A DNA stretch of 64,000 bases from Methylobacterium sp. Leaf91 (GTDB lineage Bacteria > Pseudomonadota > Alphaproteobacteria > Rhizobiales > Beijerinckiaceae): assembly GCF_001422815.1 (NCBI RefSeq), contig NZ_LMMP01000001.1:974-64973 (forward strand), in the 5' to 3' direction. Shown here piece after piece: positions 42,978 to 51,223 of the stretch (position 1 is its first letter; the number at the start of each line of letters is the position of its first letter). A program made the translations under genes and the position numbers. Below the pieces are notes generated by a model. That model saw nothing but the letters and a program-made list of their open reading frames with translations. It searched no databases and was not told where the DNA came from.

Positions 42978-43400
42978 TCAGACCTTGGGTCTGGCCGCGA
43001 GGATATCGCGGATCTCGCCCAGCAGCTTCACGTCCGCCGGGGTTTCGGGAACAGGCTTCGCCTCCTCCTGGGACTGGAGCTTGTTCATCGCCCGGATGAC
43101 GAGAAATAGCACGAAGGCGACGATCATGAAGTTGAGCGCCACCGTGATGAACTGGCCGTAGCCGATCACTGCGCCCTGTTTCTTGGCGTCCGCGTAGGCC
43201 GCCCCCTTCTGCACGCTCGACGAGAGCGCGATGTAGTAGTTCGAGAAGTCGAGCCCGCCCGTGATCGCGCCGATGATCGGCATGAACACGTCTTGGACGG
43301 CGGAGGTGACAATGGAGCCGAAAGCGGCGCCGATGATCACGCCCACCGCCAGATCGACGACGTTGCCGCGCAACGCGAATTTCTTGAATTCTTCCAGCAC
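42978..43400 (-). CDS. mscL: Large-conductance mechanosensitive channel MscL
   Basis: A 140-residue channel. The first helix and TM1 ([20 protein letters not shown], then [18 protein letters not shown]) and TM2 ([20 protein letters not shown]) match MscL, as does the cytoplasmic end [17 protein letters not shown]. It opens under membrane tension to release solutes. It starts at GTG 43400 with GGAGG 5 bases upstream. It is the last gene of a psd-pssA-mscL run on the minus strand. Confidence 0.95.
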   Translation of the reverse strand: MLEEFKKFALRGNVVDLAVGVIIGAAFGSIVTSAVQDVFMPIIGAITGGLDFSNYYIALSSSVQKGAAYADAKKQGAVIGYGQFITVALNFMIVAFVLFLVIRAMNKLQSQEEAKPVPETPADVKLLGEIRDILAARPKV

Positions 43401-43456
43401 CGTCGCCTCCAAAACTTGCGCCGCCCGCATTCCCGCCGGGACGTTAGGCGAGGCGA

Positions 43457-44302
43457 TCAGGTTTCGACAGGCGCCGTACCGATCTGTCCACGGTCGGTTG
43501 CGTCGAGGCGCTCCTCGTGTTTCGCCCGGCGCCGATACTGCGCCGCCCCGATCGGCAGGGTGATGAGGTAGCCGGCCGCCATCACCACCATGGCCTCGAA
43601 CGGGTAGCTGATGAAGAGGCCGAAGGCCGCGACCACCACGAGGAAGATCGGCAGCACCCATTCGCGGGGAACGCGCTTGCCCATGGTCTTGCCGGAGAAG
43701 GTCGGCACGGTGGAGACCACCAGGAGCGCGATGCAGAGGGTGTAGCCGAGCACCACCGGCGCGGCCCAACGCTCGATCGGCAGGCCGAGGAAGTGGAGAT
43801 AGAGCGGCAGCAGCGCCGTCAGGGCCCCGGCCGGCGCCGGCATGCCGACGAAGAAGTCCTTCTTCCAGGCGGGCCGGTTGGGATCGTCGAGCATCGCGTT
43901 GAAGCGGGCGAGACGCAGGGCCATGGCGATGGCGAAGATCAGGGCGACGATCCAGCCCAGCGAGCGCAGCTCCTTCAGGGCAAAGCCGTAGAGGATGAGC
44001 GCCGGCGCGCAGCCGAAATTGACGAAATCGGCGAGGGAATCGAGCTCGGCCCCGAAACGCGACGTCCCCTTGAGCATGCGGGCGACGCGCCCGTCGATCC
44101 CGTCGAGGAAGGCGGCCGCGACGATGGCGATCACGGCCGGTTCGAACTTGCCCTCGAATGCCAGTCGGATCGCGGTCAGCCCGAGGCACACCGCCATCAG
44201 GGTGATCATGTTGGGCGCGATCATCCGGAAAGGCACCGCCTTGAAGCGGCGCGGCTTCGGCTCGTTGGCATCCGGCTCGAAGGGCGGAAAGAGATCGTCC
44301 AT
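43457..44302 (-). CDS. pssA: CDP-diacylglycerol-serine O-phosphatidyltransferase
   Basis: A 281-residue membrane enzyme with about eight hydrophobic helices. It makes phosphatidylserine from CDP-diacylglycerol and L-serine. The CDP-alcohol phosphotransferase motif is complete: [20 protein letters not shown] then LDSLAD (about 67-92), with the catalytic aspartates. Psd lies just upstream (89-base gap), so the two steps to phosphatidylethanolamine are encoded together. Confidence 0.95.
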   Translation of the reverse strand: MDDLFPPFEPDANEPKPRRFKAVPFRMIAPNMITLMAVCLGLTAIRLAFEGKFEPAVIAIVAAAFLDGIDGRVARMLKGTSRFGAELDSLADFVNFGCAPALILYGFALKELRSLGWIVALIFAIAMALRLARFNAMLDDPNRPAWKKDFFVGMPAPAGALTALLPLYLHFLGLPIERWAAPVVLGYTLCIALLVVSTVPTFSGKTMGKRVPREWVLPIFLVVVAAFGLFISYPFEAMVVMAAGYLITLPIGAAQYRRRAKHEERLDATDRGQIGTAPVET

Positions 44303-44391
44303 GACGCGCCTTTTCAGAAAGACGGGCGAACGGGCCTCAAGGGCACCGTCCGCGAAGGATCGCGACCCCGCCAGGGCGGGGCCGGGCGGGA

Positions 44392-45102
44392 TCAGATACG
44401 GCGGAAGCTGCGCTCGGGGCCGCCGCCGAGATCGGCGAGAACGGTCTCGCCCGCCACCGCCTTCTGGCCGAGGCCGACCAGCACCCGAGTCCCCACCGGC
44501 AGGTAGACGTCGACGCGGGAGCCGAAGCGGATGAGGCCGAAGCGCTCGCCCACGTTCAAGGTATCGTTCGCCTGCACCCAGCCGACGATGCGACGGGCCA
44601 CCAATCCGGCGATCTGCACGACGCCGACGCGCAGGGGGCTGCCGCGATGCGTGGTCTCGATGACGAGGCCGTTACGCTCGTTGTCGTCGCTGGCCTTGTC
44701 GAGTTCCGCATTGAGGAACAGGCCGGGCGTGTAGACGATCTGGCCGATCTTGCCGGTGACGGGAACGCGGTTCACGTGGCAATCGAACACGTTCATGAAG
44801 ACCGAGATCCGGGTCATCGGCTCCTGCGGCAGGTCGAGTTCGGGCGGCGGCAGCACGGTGGAGATCAGGTTCACCCGGCCGTCGGCCGGGGAAACCACCA
44901 GGCCGTCCGCCACCGGGGTCACCCGCTCGGGATCGCGGAAGAAATAGCAGACCCACAGGGTGAGGATCAGGAAGATCCAGCCGGCGAACTGGGCGAAATA
45001 GCCGAACAGCACGGTCAGCACGATGCCGATCAGGATGAAGGGGTAGCCCTCCTTGTGGATCGGCACGAGGGTTCTGCGGATCGTCTCAAGCAGATCGGAC
45101 AT
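44392..45102 (-). CDS. psd: Phosphatidylserine decarboxylase proenzyme
   Basis: A 236-residue short-form Psd that converts phosphatidylserine to phosphatidylethanolamine. A membrane anchor (about 20-52) precedes [29 protein letters not shown] and the self-cleavage site near the C-terminus: [13 protein letters not shown], where cleavage between Gly and Ser would create the pyruvoyl cofactor. The downstream gene is pssA, its substrate supplier. Confidence 0.95.
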   Translation of the reverse strand: MSDLLETIRRTLVPIHKEGYPFILIGIVLTVLFGYFAQFAGWIFLILTLWVCYFFRDPERVTPVADGLVVSPADGRVNLISTVLPPPELDLPQEPMTRISVFMNVFDCHVNRVPVTGKIGQIVYTPGLFLNAELDKASDDNERNGLVIETTHRGSPLRVGVVQIAGLVARRIVGWVQANDTLNVGERFGLIRFGSRVDVYLPVGTRVLVGLGQKAVAGETVLADLGGGPERSFRRI

Positions 45103-45370
45103 GAAGATTCGGTACTCCTGCGGACCGAGGGAGCGGCCGCGCCCGCAATGCGGCCGGGTTGGCAGTCCCGACGGCCGGCGTCAACTCTCGGAGCGGATCG
45201 GCGGCGCCCGGACGGCCTGCCCGGTGCCGGGCCGGACCTTCGTGAAGACGGGCGAAGAATGGACGCGTCCTTGGGCGCGCGCGACCGCTCCGCCCCGGCA
45301 TCCAGCTTGATGATGCCTTAAGCACAGCGGCGCTAGGCAGGAAGGGAATGAGGCGAAGAGCGAGGACCGG

Positions 45371-45541
45371 ATGCTGGATCGGGCGCTGATGCATGTGCGA
45401 GCGGCGATCGCCCTGCGGGACTGTGCCGCGAGTGCTCCCTCGGACGTCGAACGCCGCCTCCTGATGAAGGTGGCCGCGATTCACGAGGCGCGGGCACGCA
45501 AGGTGCTCCACACGAAACAGAGCCAGGTCCGCCGTCGCTGA
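45371..45541 (+). CDS. Small hypothetical helical protein
   Basis: A 56-residue protein starting MLDRALMHVRAAIALRDCAA, basic at its end (HTKQSQVRRR). It has an even amphipathic helix pattern. The ribosome site is weak. Not recognised; it is the only plausible gene between psd and the PNPOx-family gene. Confidence 0.4.
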   Translation: MLDRALMHVRAAIALRDCAASAPSDVERRLLMKVAAIHEARARKVLHTKQSQVRRR

Positions 45542-45579
45542 GGCGAAGCACGGGGCGAAATCCGTCCCGCCCCAGGGGA

Positions 45580-46509
45580 TCAGGCACGCCCGGGGGGTGA
45601 AGCGGCCTCGAACCGGAGCGGCACGGCCCCCACGCGCCGGACGAGGGTGCGGGGCGCGAAGCGCCAGAGCCGCTCGGCTCCCGGGAAACTCGCGATCTCG
45701 GGAGTATCGAGGAGCACCTCCGCCCGCCCCGACATCTGCAGCAGGTCACCGCTGGTAAAGTCGATGAAGACGAGCCCGGCGCGAGGATTGGCGCGGATGT
45801 TTCCAAGTGTATTGAAGAATCGGTTGCCGGAATAATCCGGGACCGTCAGCACGTCGTCTTCGCCGATCCGGACGAAGCCTTGCGCACCGCCGCGATGCGA
45901 GACATCGACTTGGCGGTTCCCCTCCTCCCCGTCCGCATAGGTCGCGACGAAGAACGTATCGGCGCCTGCGATGAGCGCCCGGGCGCGGCCATCGAGGCCG
46001 TGGCCGATCTCCGGGGCAGCCGCGACGGGAACAAGTAAACGCTCAGGCTGCTGCCGGACCCGGATGTATTGCGGGCAATTGCCGAAGCTTTGCTGCACCC
46101 GGACATCGAATTCGTCGCCCTCCTCGCGCCGGACGATCCCGTTCAGGCGATTGCGGCGTCGCGTCGCCAGATCGATTCCGAGAAGACCGACCGCCGATCC
46201 GTCCGCCAGGCCAGCCTCGGCGGGATCGTATGGATCGGCGGCGCTCCGAACGCGCAGGCGGAAGGGGTCCGGCGCGTCGAGAAATCCCGGCTCGCCGGCC
46301 CGGATCGTCGCCCAGACCTCACCCTCCGGGTCCACAGCCCCCAGCACCACGAAAGGTAAGTGCCGGAAGAAGTCGCGATGCTGGTCGATCATCCGGTCGC
46401 GGATGACGCGGGGACCGATCTCGGCCATGCGCTCGGTGACGCCCGCATGATTCTGGATCGCGATCTCGCCCAGATGCCAGGGTGAGGTGGGGTGATGGAC
46501 CGATGACAT
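45580..46509 (-). CDS. Pyridoxamine 5'-phosphate oxidase-family flavoprotein
   Basis: A 309-residue protein of the split-barrel PNPOx-like group. Key segments are FRHLPFVVLGAVDPEGEVWA near the start, DTFFVATYADGEEGNRQVDV (with the DVSHRGG strand), then TVPDYSGNRFFNTLGNIRAN and GLVFIDFTSGDLLQMSGRAE. Such proteins bind FMN or F420-like cofactors and reduce various substrates. The ATG at 46509 follows GGGAGA. It lies 41 bases after a GST gene, divergent from a LysR regulator. Confidence 0.85.
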   Translation of the reverse strand: MSSVHHPTSPWHLGEIAIQNHAGVTERMAEIGPRVIRDRMIDQHRDFFRHLPFVVLGAVDPEGEVWATIRAGEPGFLDAPDPFRLRVRSAADPYDPAEAGLADGSAVGLLGIDLATRRRNRLNGIVRREEGDEFDVRVQQSFGNCPQYIRVRQQPERLLVPVAAAPEIGHGLDGRARALIAGADTFFVATYADGEEGNRQVDVSHRGGAQGFVRIGEDDVLTVPDYSGNRFFNTLGNIRANPRAGLVFIDFTSGDLLQMSGRAEVLLDTPEIASFPGAERLWRFAPRTLVRRVGAVPLRFEAASPPGRA

Positions 46510-46550
46510 GGGAATCTCCCACTGAAAGGGTTTCGTGGCAGGGTGTGGTG

Positions 46551-47165
46551 TCAGGCCGCGCGCAGGCCGGCCGCCGTCGTCGGAAAGGGCACGAAGCCGG
46601 GTAGCGCCTCGATGCGGCCGAGCCAGGCTCGGATCTCGGCATAGGGGCCGAGATCGACATTTCCCTCGGGGGCTGCGGCGACGTAGCTGTAGAGGGCCAC
46701 ATCCGCGATGGTCGGATGGTCGGCGGCGATCCAGTCGCGACCGTCGAGTTCCGCCTCGATGCGGCCGAGGATTTGATGTGCACGGGCAATCACTTCGGCC
46801 GTGTCGAAGCGAGCGCCGAAGACGGTGATCAGCCGGGCAGCGGCGGGGCCGAAGGCGATGGGCCCGGCCGCGACCGAGAGCCAGCGCTGCACCCGCGCCG
46901 CCGCGAGGGCATCCTCGGGCAGCCAATCCGTGCGCCCGAGTGTCTTGGCCACGTAGACCAGGATGGCGTTGGAATCCGGAACCACCACGTCGCCGTCGAC
47001 GAGCACCGGCACCTGTCCGAACGGGTTCAGGGCGAGGAATTCCGGCGTCTTGTGCGCGCCGGCGGCGAGGTCGACCTCGACGATCTCGCAATCCGCGCCC
47101 ACCAGGGACAGGAACAGACGCGCCCGGTGCGCATGCCCGGACAGGGCCATGTGGAACAGCTTCAT
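46551..47165 (-). CDS. Glutathione S-transferase
   Basis: A 204-residue GST. The thioredoxin-like N-domain (1-80) has [20 protein letters not shown], the cis-proline [13 protein letters not shown] and the glutathione gamma-glutamyl contact [12 protein letters not shown]. The C-domain is helical with [20 protein letters not shown]. It probably detoxifies electrophiles. It leads the GST-PNPOx unit on the minus strand; a LysR regulator is divergent, with a matching inverted repeat between them. Confidence 0.9.
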   Translation of the reverse strand: MKLFHMALSGHAHRARLFLSLVGADCEIVEVDLAAGAHKTPEFLALNPFGQVPVLVDGDVVVPDSNAILVYVAKTLGRTDWLPEDALAAARVQRWLSVAAGPIAFGPAAARLITVFGARFDTAEVIARAHQILGRIEAELDGRDWIAADHPTIADVALYSYVAAAPEGNVDLGPYAEIRAWLGRIEALPGFVPFPTTAAGLRAA

Positions 47166-47261
47166 GATGGATCTCCGCGACGGCCGGACAAGGGCGCCGG
47201 CCACGGACACATCAGAGACCCTTGCGTGGAACGCGTGAACCGGCATTCTCCGCAATCGACT

Positions 47262-47278
47262 ATTCCGGTTTTTGGAAT
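47262..47278. promoter_or_regulatory. Likely LysR-type operator
   Basis: ATTCC (47262-47266) and GGAAT (47274-47278) form an inverted repeat with a 7-base gap, fitting the T-N11-A pattern of LysR sites. It sits 27 bases upstream of the LysR start and about 100 bases from the GST start. Confidence 0.6.
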
Positions 47279-47304
47279 AATCCGCGGGTGAGGAGGAAGC
47301 CGGC

Positions 47305-48213
47305 ATGGACCGGTGGCAGGCGATGCGGGTCTTCGTGCGGGTGGCGGAGAGCGGGGGATTCGCCGCTGCGGCGCGCCAACTCAACATGAGCCCGCCCGCC
47401 GTGACCCGTGCGGTGGCGGCCTTGGAGAACCGGATCGGAGCCCGGCTGCTGACGCGGACCACGCGCTCGCTGATGCTCACCGAGGCGGGCGGACGCTATC
47501 TGGAGGATTGCCGCCGCATCCTCGCGGACATGGAAGAAGCGGAAGCACTCGCGGCCGGCGCCTATGCGACACCTTCCGGAACCTTGACGATCACCGCTCC
47601 GGTTCAGTTCGGGCGGCTTTATGTCTTGCCCGCCATTACGGATTTTCTTGCGCGTTACCCGGCCGTCAGCGTGCGCGCGCTGTTCCTCGACAGGGTGGTC
47701 AACCTGATCGAGGAGGGCGCCGATGTGGGAATCCGCATCGGTCATCTGGCCGATTCCGGGCTCGTCGCGGTCCGGGTCGGCACCGTCCGCAGGGTTCTCT
47801 GCGCCGCGCCGGACTATCTCGACCGGAACGGGACACCGCAATCGATGGGGGATTTGCACCGCCACGCGACCATCGGTTTGATGGGAACGCGACTGTCCTA
47901 CGAGCGCCATTCCCCGGCCGAAGGGCCGACGCGTGGCGCCACGCAATCACGGTTGATCTGCAACACGATCGACGCGGTCCTGGCGGCCGCACTTGCGGGC
48001 CAGGGGATCGCGCCCCTGCTGTCCTATCAGGTGGCGCCATCGGTCGCCGAAGGCCGGCTCAGGCTGGTCCTCGACGATCCGGACGCGGTGCCGCTCCCGG
48101 TCCATATCGTGACCCTGGAGGGAAGGCGCGCGCCGGCCAAGGTGCGCGCCTTCATCGATCTGGCCGCGGCGAGGCTCCAGGCCGACCCGATGGTCAATCC
48201 CGATCGTGGCTGA
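47305..48213 (+). CDS. LysR-family transcriptional regulator
   Basis: A 302-residue regulator. The winged helix (1-60) contains [20 protein letters not shown], then [20 protein letters not shown], typical of the CrgA/DmlR-type LysR group. The periplasmic-binding-protein-like effector domain fills the rest. It is divergent from the GST-PNPOx pair and probably controls it in response to an unknown small molecule. Confidence 0.9.
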   Translation: MDRWQAMRVFVRVAESGGFAAAARQLNMSPPAVTRAVAALENRIGARLLTRTTRSLMLTEAGGRYLEDCRRILADMEEAEALAAGAYATPSGTLTITAPVQFGRLYVLPAITDFLARYPAVSVRALFLDRVVNLIEEGADVGIRIGHLADSGLVAVRVGTVRRVLCAAPDYLDRNGTPQSMGDLHRHATIGLMGTRLSYERHSPAEGPTRGATQSRLICNTIDAVLAAALAGQGIAPLLSYQVAPSVAEGRLRLVLDDPDAVPLPVHIVTLEGRRAPAKVRAFIDLAAARLQADPMVNPDRG

Positions 48214-48258
48214 GAGACGGGCGGACCATGTTTCCCACGCCCCCCGGAGCGCGGAGGC

Positions 48259-49080
48259 TCAGGAAACCGGGGGAAGGCGCATCTGCTTGCGGTAGCTCTT
48301 GTCGAACTGCTTGGCCGGCACGAAACGGCGCAGGAGGCTGGCCTGCCGCGCCATCGATCCGGCGGTGTAGCGCAGATGGGGCGCCGCCGCGGTGGCGGCT
48401 TTCACCACGACCTCGGCGACGATCTCGGGCGCGTCGGCCGTGGCCATGACCTCCCGCGTGAAACGCTCCCGGTCCGCGCGATCGGAATCGTAGAGGCTCA
48501 AGGGCGCATCGGGGGAGACCAGGTTCGCGTCGAAGGCCGTGCGCGTATAGGCGGGCTCGACCAGCACGACGCGGATGCCTTGGCCGCGAACCTCATGGTC
48601 CAGGGATTCCGAATAGCCCTCCAGCGCGTGCTTGCTGGCCGAATAGACAGCCATGTAGGGCGCCGGGACGAGCCCCAGGATGGAGCTGATGTTGACGATG
48701 CGGCCGCCCGCCTGCGCCCGCATCAGCGGCAGCACCGCCCGAATCGTGCGGATCACGCCGAACAGGTTGACGTCGAAGAGGGCTTGCGCCTGCTCGGCCG
48801 TGGATTCCTCCGCCGCGCCGCTGATGCCGAACCCGGCATTGTTGACCAGCAGATCGATCCGCCCGGTCTCGCCGTGGACCGTCCGCACCAGGGCCTCGAC
48901 GGAGGCGTCGTCGGTCACGTCGCAGGCCAGCATCGTGACGTCCCCGTCCCGTCCCTGCGCGGGTCTGCGGCTCGTGCCGTAGACGCGGTAGCCCGCCGCT
49001 TTCAGGGCCTTGGCCGTTGCCAGTCCGATGCCGGATGCCGCTCCGGTGACGATGGCCGTCTTGATGTCCGTTTTGCCCAC
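48259..49080 (-). CDS. Short-chain dehydrogenase/reductase
   Basis: A 273-residue classical SDR. The cofactor-binding TGAASGIGLATAKAL is at about 12-26, NNAGFG follows, and the catalytic Ser/Tyr/Lys are in NISSILG and YSASKHALEG. An Arg in GTSRRPAQGRD suggests NADP(H). It starts at GTG. A striking palindrome lies 44 bases upstream (49124-49147). The substrate is not predictable. Confidence 0.9.
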   Translation of the reverse strand: MGKTDIKTAIVTGAASGIGLATAKALKAAGYRVYGTSRRPAQGRDGDVTMLACDVTDDASVEALVRTVHGETGRIDLLVNNAGFGISGAAEESTAEQAQALFDVNLFGVIRTIRAVLPLMRAQAGGRIVNISSILGLVPAPYMAVYSASKHALEGYSESLDHEVRGQGIRVVLVEPAYTRTAFDANLVSPDAPLSLYDSDRADRERFTREVMATADAPEIVAEVVVKAATAAAPHLRYTAGSMARQASLLRRFVPAKQFDKSYRKQMRLPPVS

Positions 49081-49123
49081 GACACTCTCCCACGATGCGC
49101 GCCCTCGGGGGACCGCTTCGGCT

Positions 49124-49147
49124 TATAGATTATGATGATAATCTATA
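49124..49147. promoter_or_regulatory. Perfect AT-rich palindrome upstream of the SDR gene
   Basis: TATAGATTAT (49124-49133) and ATAATCTATA (49138-49147) are perfect 10-bp arms around GATG. It overlaps the likely minus-strand promoter of the SDR gene. It differs from both TetR operator types in the window, so its regulator is probably encoded elsewhere. The rest of 49081-49410 shows no gene. Confidence 0.6.
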
Positions 49148-49410
49148 ATTGCAAGAGGTGTCGGGGGAGCCGGCCCATCCGCGATGGCGTGCGTCGACTT
49201 CACGTGGCCACCGCCCAAGTCGCCGGCAGGCAAGGGGCGGAAATTTCACGGTTGTTACCGTTCGCTCACGACCCTTGGCAGACGCTGGGAAGGTCTGCTT
49301 CCAGGCGGCCCAGCGAGCCAGAGAGTACGACTGGAATCGGTGGATTTAAGCCTGACCGCTTACGATCGACCAAGCATGGAAGCGGACCTTGTCTTCGTGC
49401 GGGCTTTTGA

Positions 49411-49986
49411 TCAGTTCGGAAGGAGTCCTGTCTCTCGATAGCTCCTGACCAACGAGTCGAACAGATTTATATCCGAACGGCTTCGAGCGATGATCTGAGC
49501 TCCGGCTACAGCAGCATAGATGGCAAGGGCTCTCGTATTCCCGTCCTTCGCCTCGACTAGTTTTGCAGCAACGAGCTGCTCGCGTAGCCATGCCGTATTA
49601 ACGTCTGCAAAAGACTGGACCTCCTTCAGAACCTGCTCAGGCAACGCGTCATACTCTGTCGCCATGAAGCTGCTGAGGCACATGCGATTATTGCGCTCCA
49701 GAGAGAGACGAAAAATGCTGGGGTATTGCCGCAGCGCTTCCATCGGACTTTGCGCATCCGTTGAAATAGCTTCAAGATCGCGGGCAATGTCTTCCCAATA
49801 GCGGCGCGCGACTGCCTCGCCGAGGATGGCCTTATTGGCGAAGTAGTAGTTGATGCTAGCGGCCTTGATGCCAACGGCCTGCGCGAGGTCGCGGAAATTG
49901 ATGCCGCCGTATCCATAGGCCATCGCTGCTTCCCTCGCGGCCACGAGGATCGCCTCACGCACATCCCTCTTCAACGTCGCTGCCAT
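49411..49986 (-). CDS. TetR-family repressor of the adjacent GST gene
   Basis: A 191-residue regulator. The helix-turn-helix (about 8-50) reads REAILVAAREAAMAYGYGGI, then LAQAVGIKAASINYYFANKA. The C-terminal domain resembles TetR_C groups with KDGNTRALAIYAAVAGAQII. I chose ATG 49986 because GGAGGAGG lies 6-7 bases upstream; a TTG at 49992 is less likely. Two near-identical palindromes lie in the 114-base gap to the divergent GST gene, one of them overlapping this gene's own ribosome site region. Confidence 0.9.
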   Translation of the reverse strand: MAATLKRDVREAILVAAREAAMAYGYGGINFRDLAQAVGIKAASINYYFANKAILGEAVARRYWEDIARDLEAISTDAQSPMEALRQYPSIFRLSLERNNRMCLSSFMATEYDALPEQVLKEVQSFADVNTAWLREQLVAAKLVEAKDGNTRALAIYAAVAGAQIIARSRSDINLFDSLVRSYRETGLLPN

Positions 49987-49999
49987 TCTCAACCTCCTC

Positions 50000-50017
50000 C
50001 TGTCATATGGCAGACAG
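50000..50017. promoter_or_regulatory. TetR operator O1 (next to the repressor)
   Basis: CTGTCATATGGCAGACAG, matching 16 of 18 bases of O2 at 50055-50072. It lies 14 bases ahead of the repressor start codon, so binding would block the repressor's own expression. Confidence 0.7.
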
Positions 50018-50054
50018 GGGTTGACGACACAAGATATCGGTCATAGTTCGATGT

Positions 50055-50072
50055 CTGTCATCTGACAGACAG
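50055..50072. promoter_or_regulatory. TetR operator O2 (next to the GST gene)
   Basis: CTGTCATCTGACAGACAG; the core GTCTGTCA-TC-TGACAGAC (50053-50070) is a perfect palindrome with 8-bp arms. It ends 28 bases before the GST start codon, just after a TTGACG (-35-like) at 50021, so it would overlap the GST promoter. Confidence 0.75.
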
Positions 50073-50100
50073 GCAAAACCCTTAGGAAAGCGAGATACCG

Positions 50101-50799
50101 ATGTCCGACAAGCTCAAGCTATTCACCTCACCCTCGGCCTTCCCGAACCCGCAGCGCCTGCGGATCTTCATGCACGAGAAGGGCATCGCCGATCACTTCG
50201 ACGAGACGGTCTACGACATGTCACCGGTCGGCGAGCAGAGGGGTTGGAAGCATCTGAAGATGAACGCTTGGGGCGAGACACCGACCCTCGCGCTCGCCGA
50301 TGGCTCTTACTTGAGCGAGACCTCCGCCATCGCTCGCTACCTCGACGACACGTTCGAAGGCCGCAAGATCATGGGCGAAACGGCGCACGAGCGTGGCCTT
50401 GATCAGATGTGGGACAACCGGGTGTGGGTGCACATCCTCTATCCCATCGTCACTGCATTCCATGTCCTGCATCAGGGTCTGGGCCCGAAGCTCGAACTGA
50501 CCAGCAATCCGGCCTGGGGCGAGCACTCCCGCAAGGTGGCACTGGCGCATGCCGGCTTGATCGACCGGCACCTCTCCGACGGCCGTGCGTGGCTGCTGGG
50601 AGGCGATCAGCCGACGTTCTCGGACATCACGTTGGCGACGGCCATCGCGTTCTCCAAGTTCCCGGTGAACGCCACTCCGCTCGATGAGCGCTTCGAGCAT
50701 CTCGATGCCTTCTGGCAGCGCTGGCAGTCTCGGCCGGCCTTTATCGCTGCCTATTCGGACAGGAGCAGCGGTGTGCCGGAGATCGACAACCGGACGTAA
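50101..50799 (+). CDS. Glutathione S-transferase, TetR-controlled
   Basis: A 232-residue GST. The N-domain has KLFTSPSAFPNPQRLRIFMH (glutathione-binding Ser region), NAWGETPTLALADG (cis-Pro loop) and SETSAIARYLDD (gamma-glutamyl contact). The C-domain ends with LGGDQPTFSDITLATAIAF. It differs clearly from the GST at 46551. Divergent TetR gene and two operators upstream point to induction by a toxic ligand. A truncated tautomerase gene follows. Confidence 0.9.
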   Translation: MSDKLKLFTSPSAFPNPQRLRIFMHEKGIADHFDETVYDMSPVGEQRGWKHLKMNAWGETPTLALADGSYLSETSAIARYLDDTFEGRKIMGETAHERGLDQMWDNRVWVHILYPIVTAFHVLHQGLGPKLELTSNPAWGEHSRKVALAHAGLIDRHLSDGRAWLLGGDQPTFSDITLATAIAFSKFPVNATPLDERFEHLDAFWQRWQSRPAFIAAYSDRSSGVPEIDNRT

Positions 50800-50857
50800 G
50801 TGCCCAGCGGTCGGTCCCGGTGGGGGGCCGACCGCAATCTTGCCCGAGGAAATCATC

Positions 50858-51001
50858 ATGCCTTTTGCACGGATCGACTTGATCCAGGGGAAGCCCCCCG
50901 AGTACGGCGCTGCCATGGCGGACATCGTCGATCGAGGCATCGTCGACGTTCTCAAAGCACACGATGGCGATCGCTTTGGGGAAGCGCCGACTTCATCGTA
51001 A
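50858..51001 (+). pseudogene. Truncated tautomerase-family gene
   Basis: Forty-seven residues starting MPFARIDLIQGKPPEYGAAM and continuing DIVDRGIVDVLKAHDGDRF, the N-terminal third of the tautomerase family (catalytic residue usually Pro after Met, as here). After that the frame leaves the family and stops at 51001, where full members run to about 125 residues. I could not find the missing part in other frames. Probably a decayed gene once cotranscribed with the GST. Confidence 0.65.
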
Positions 51002-51223
51002 CGACTGGCATGGGCCGGGAGCCGAATGTCCGCTTCAAGGCAAAGGCTCAGCGCCCGCCCTCACCCATCTCGGACGTCTAGGGGTTGGTACCTCCACCAG
51101 GATGGGTTCGGGCTGTCCCGCCGACATGGGCCCCGCTCGCCGTGGCCATCCCGAGCGCCAGGGCGAACATGCCCAGCTTTCACGATCGACCCGTATCCCC
51201 TCATCCGGGGACCATTCGCCCGA

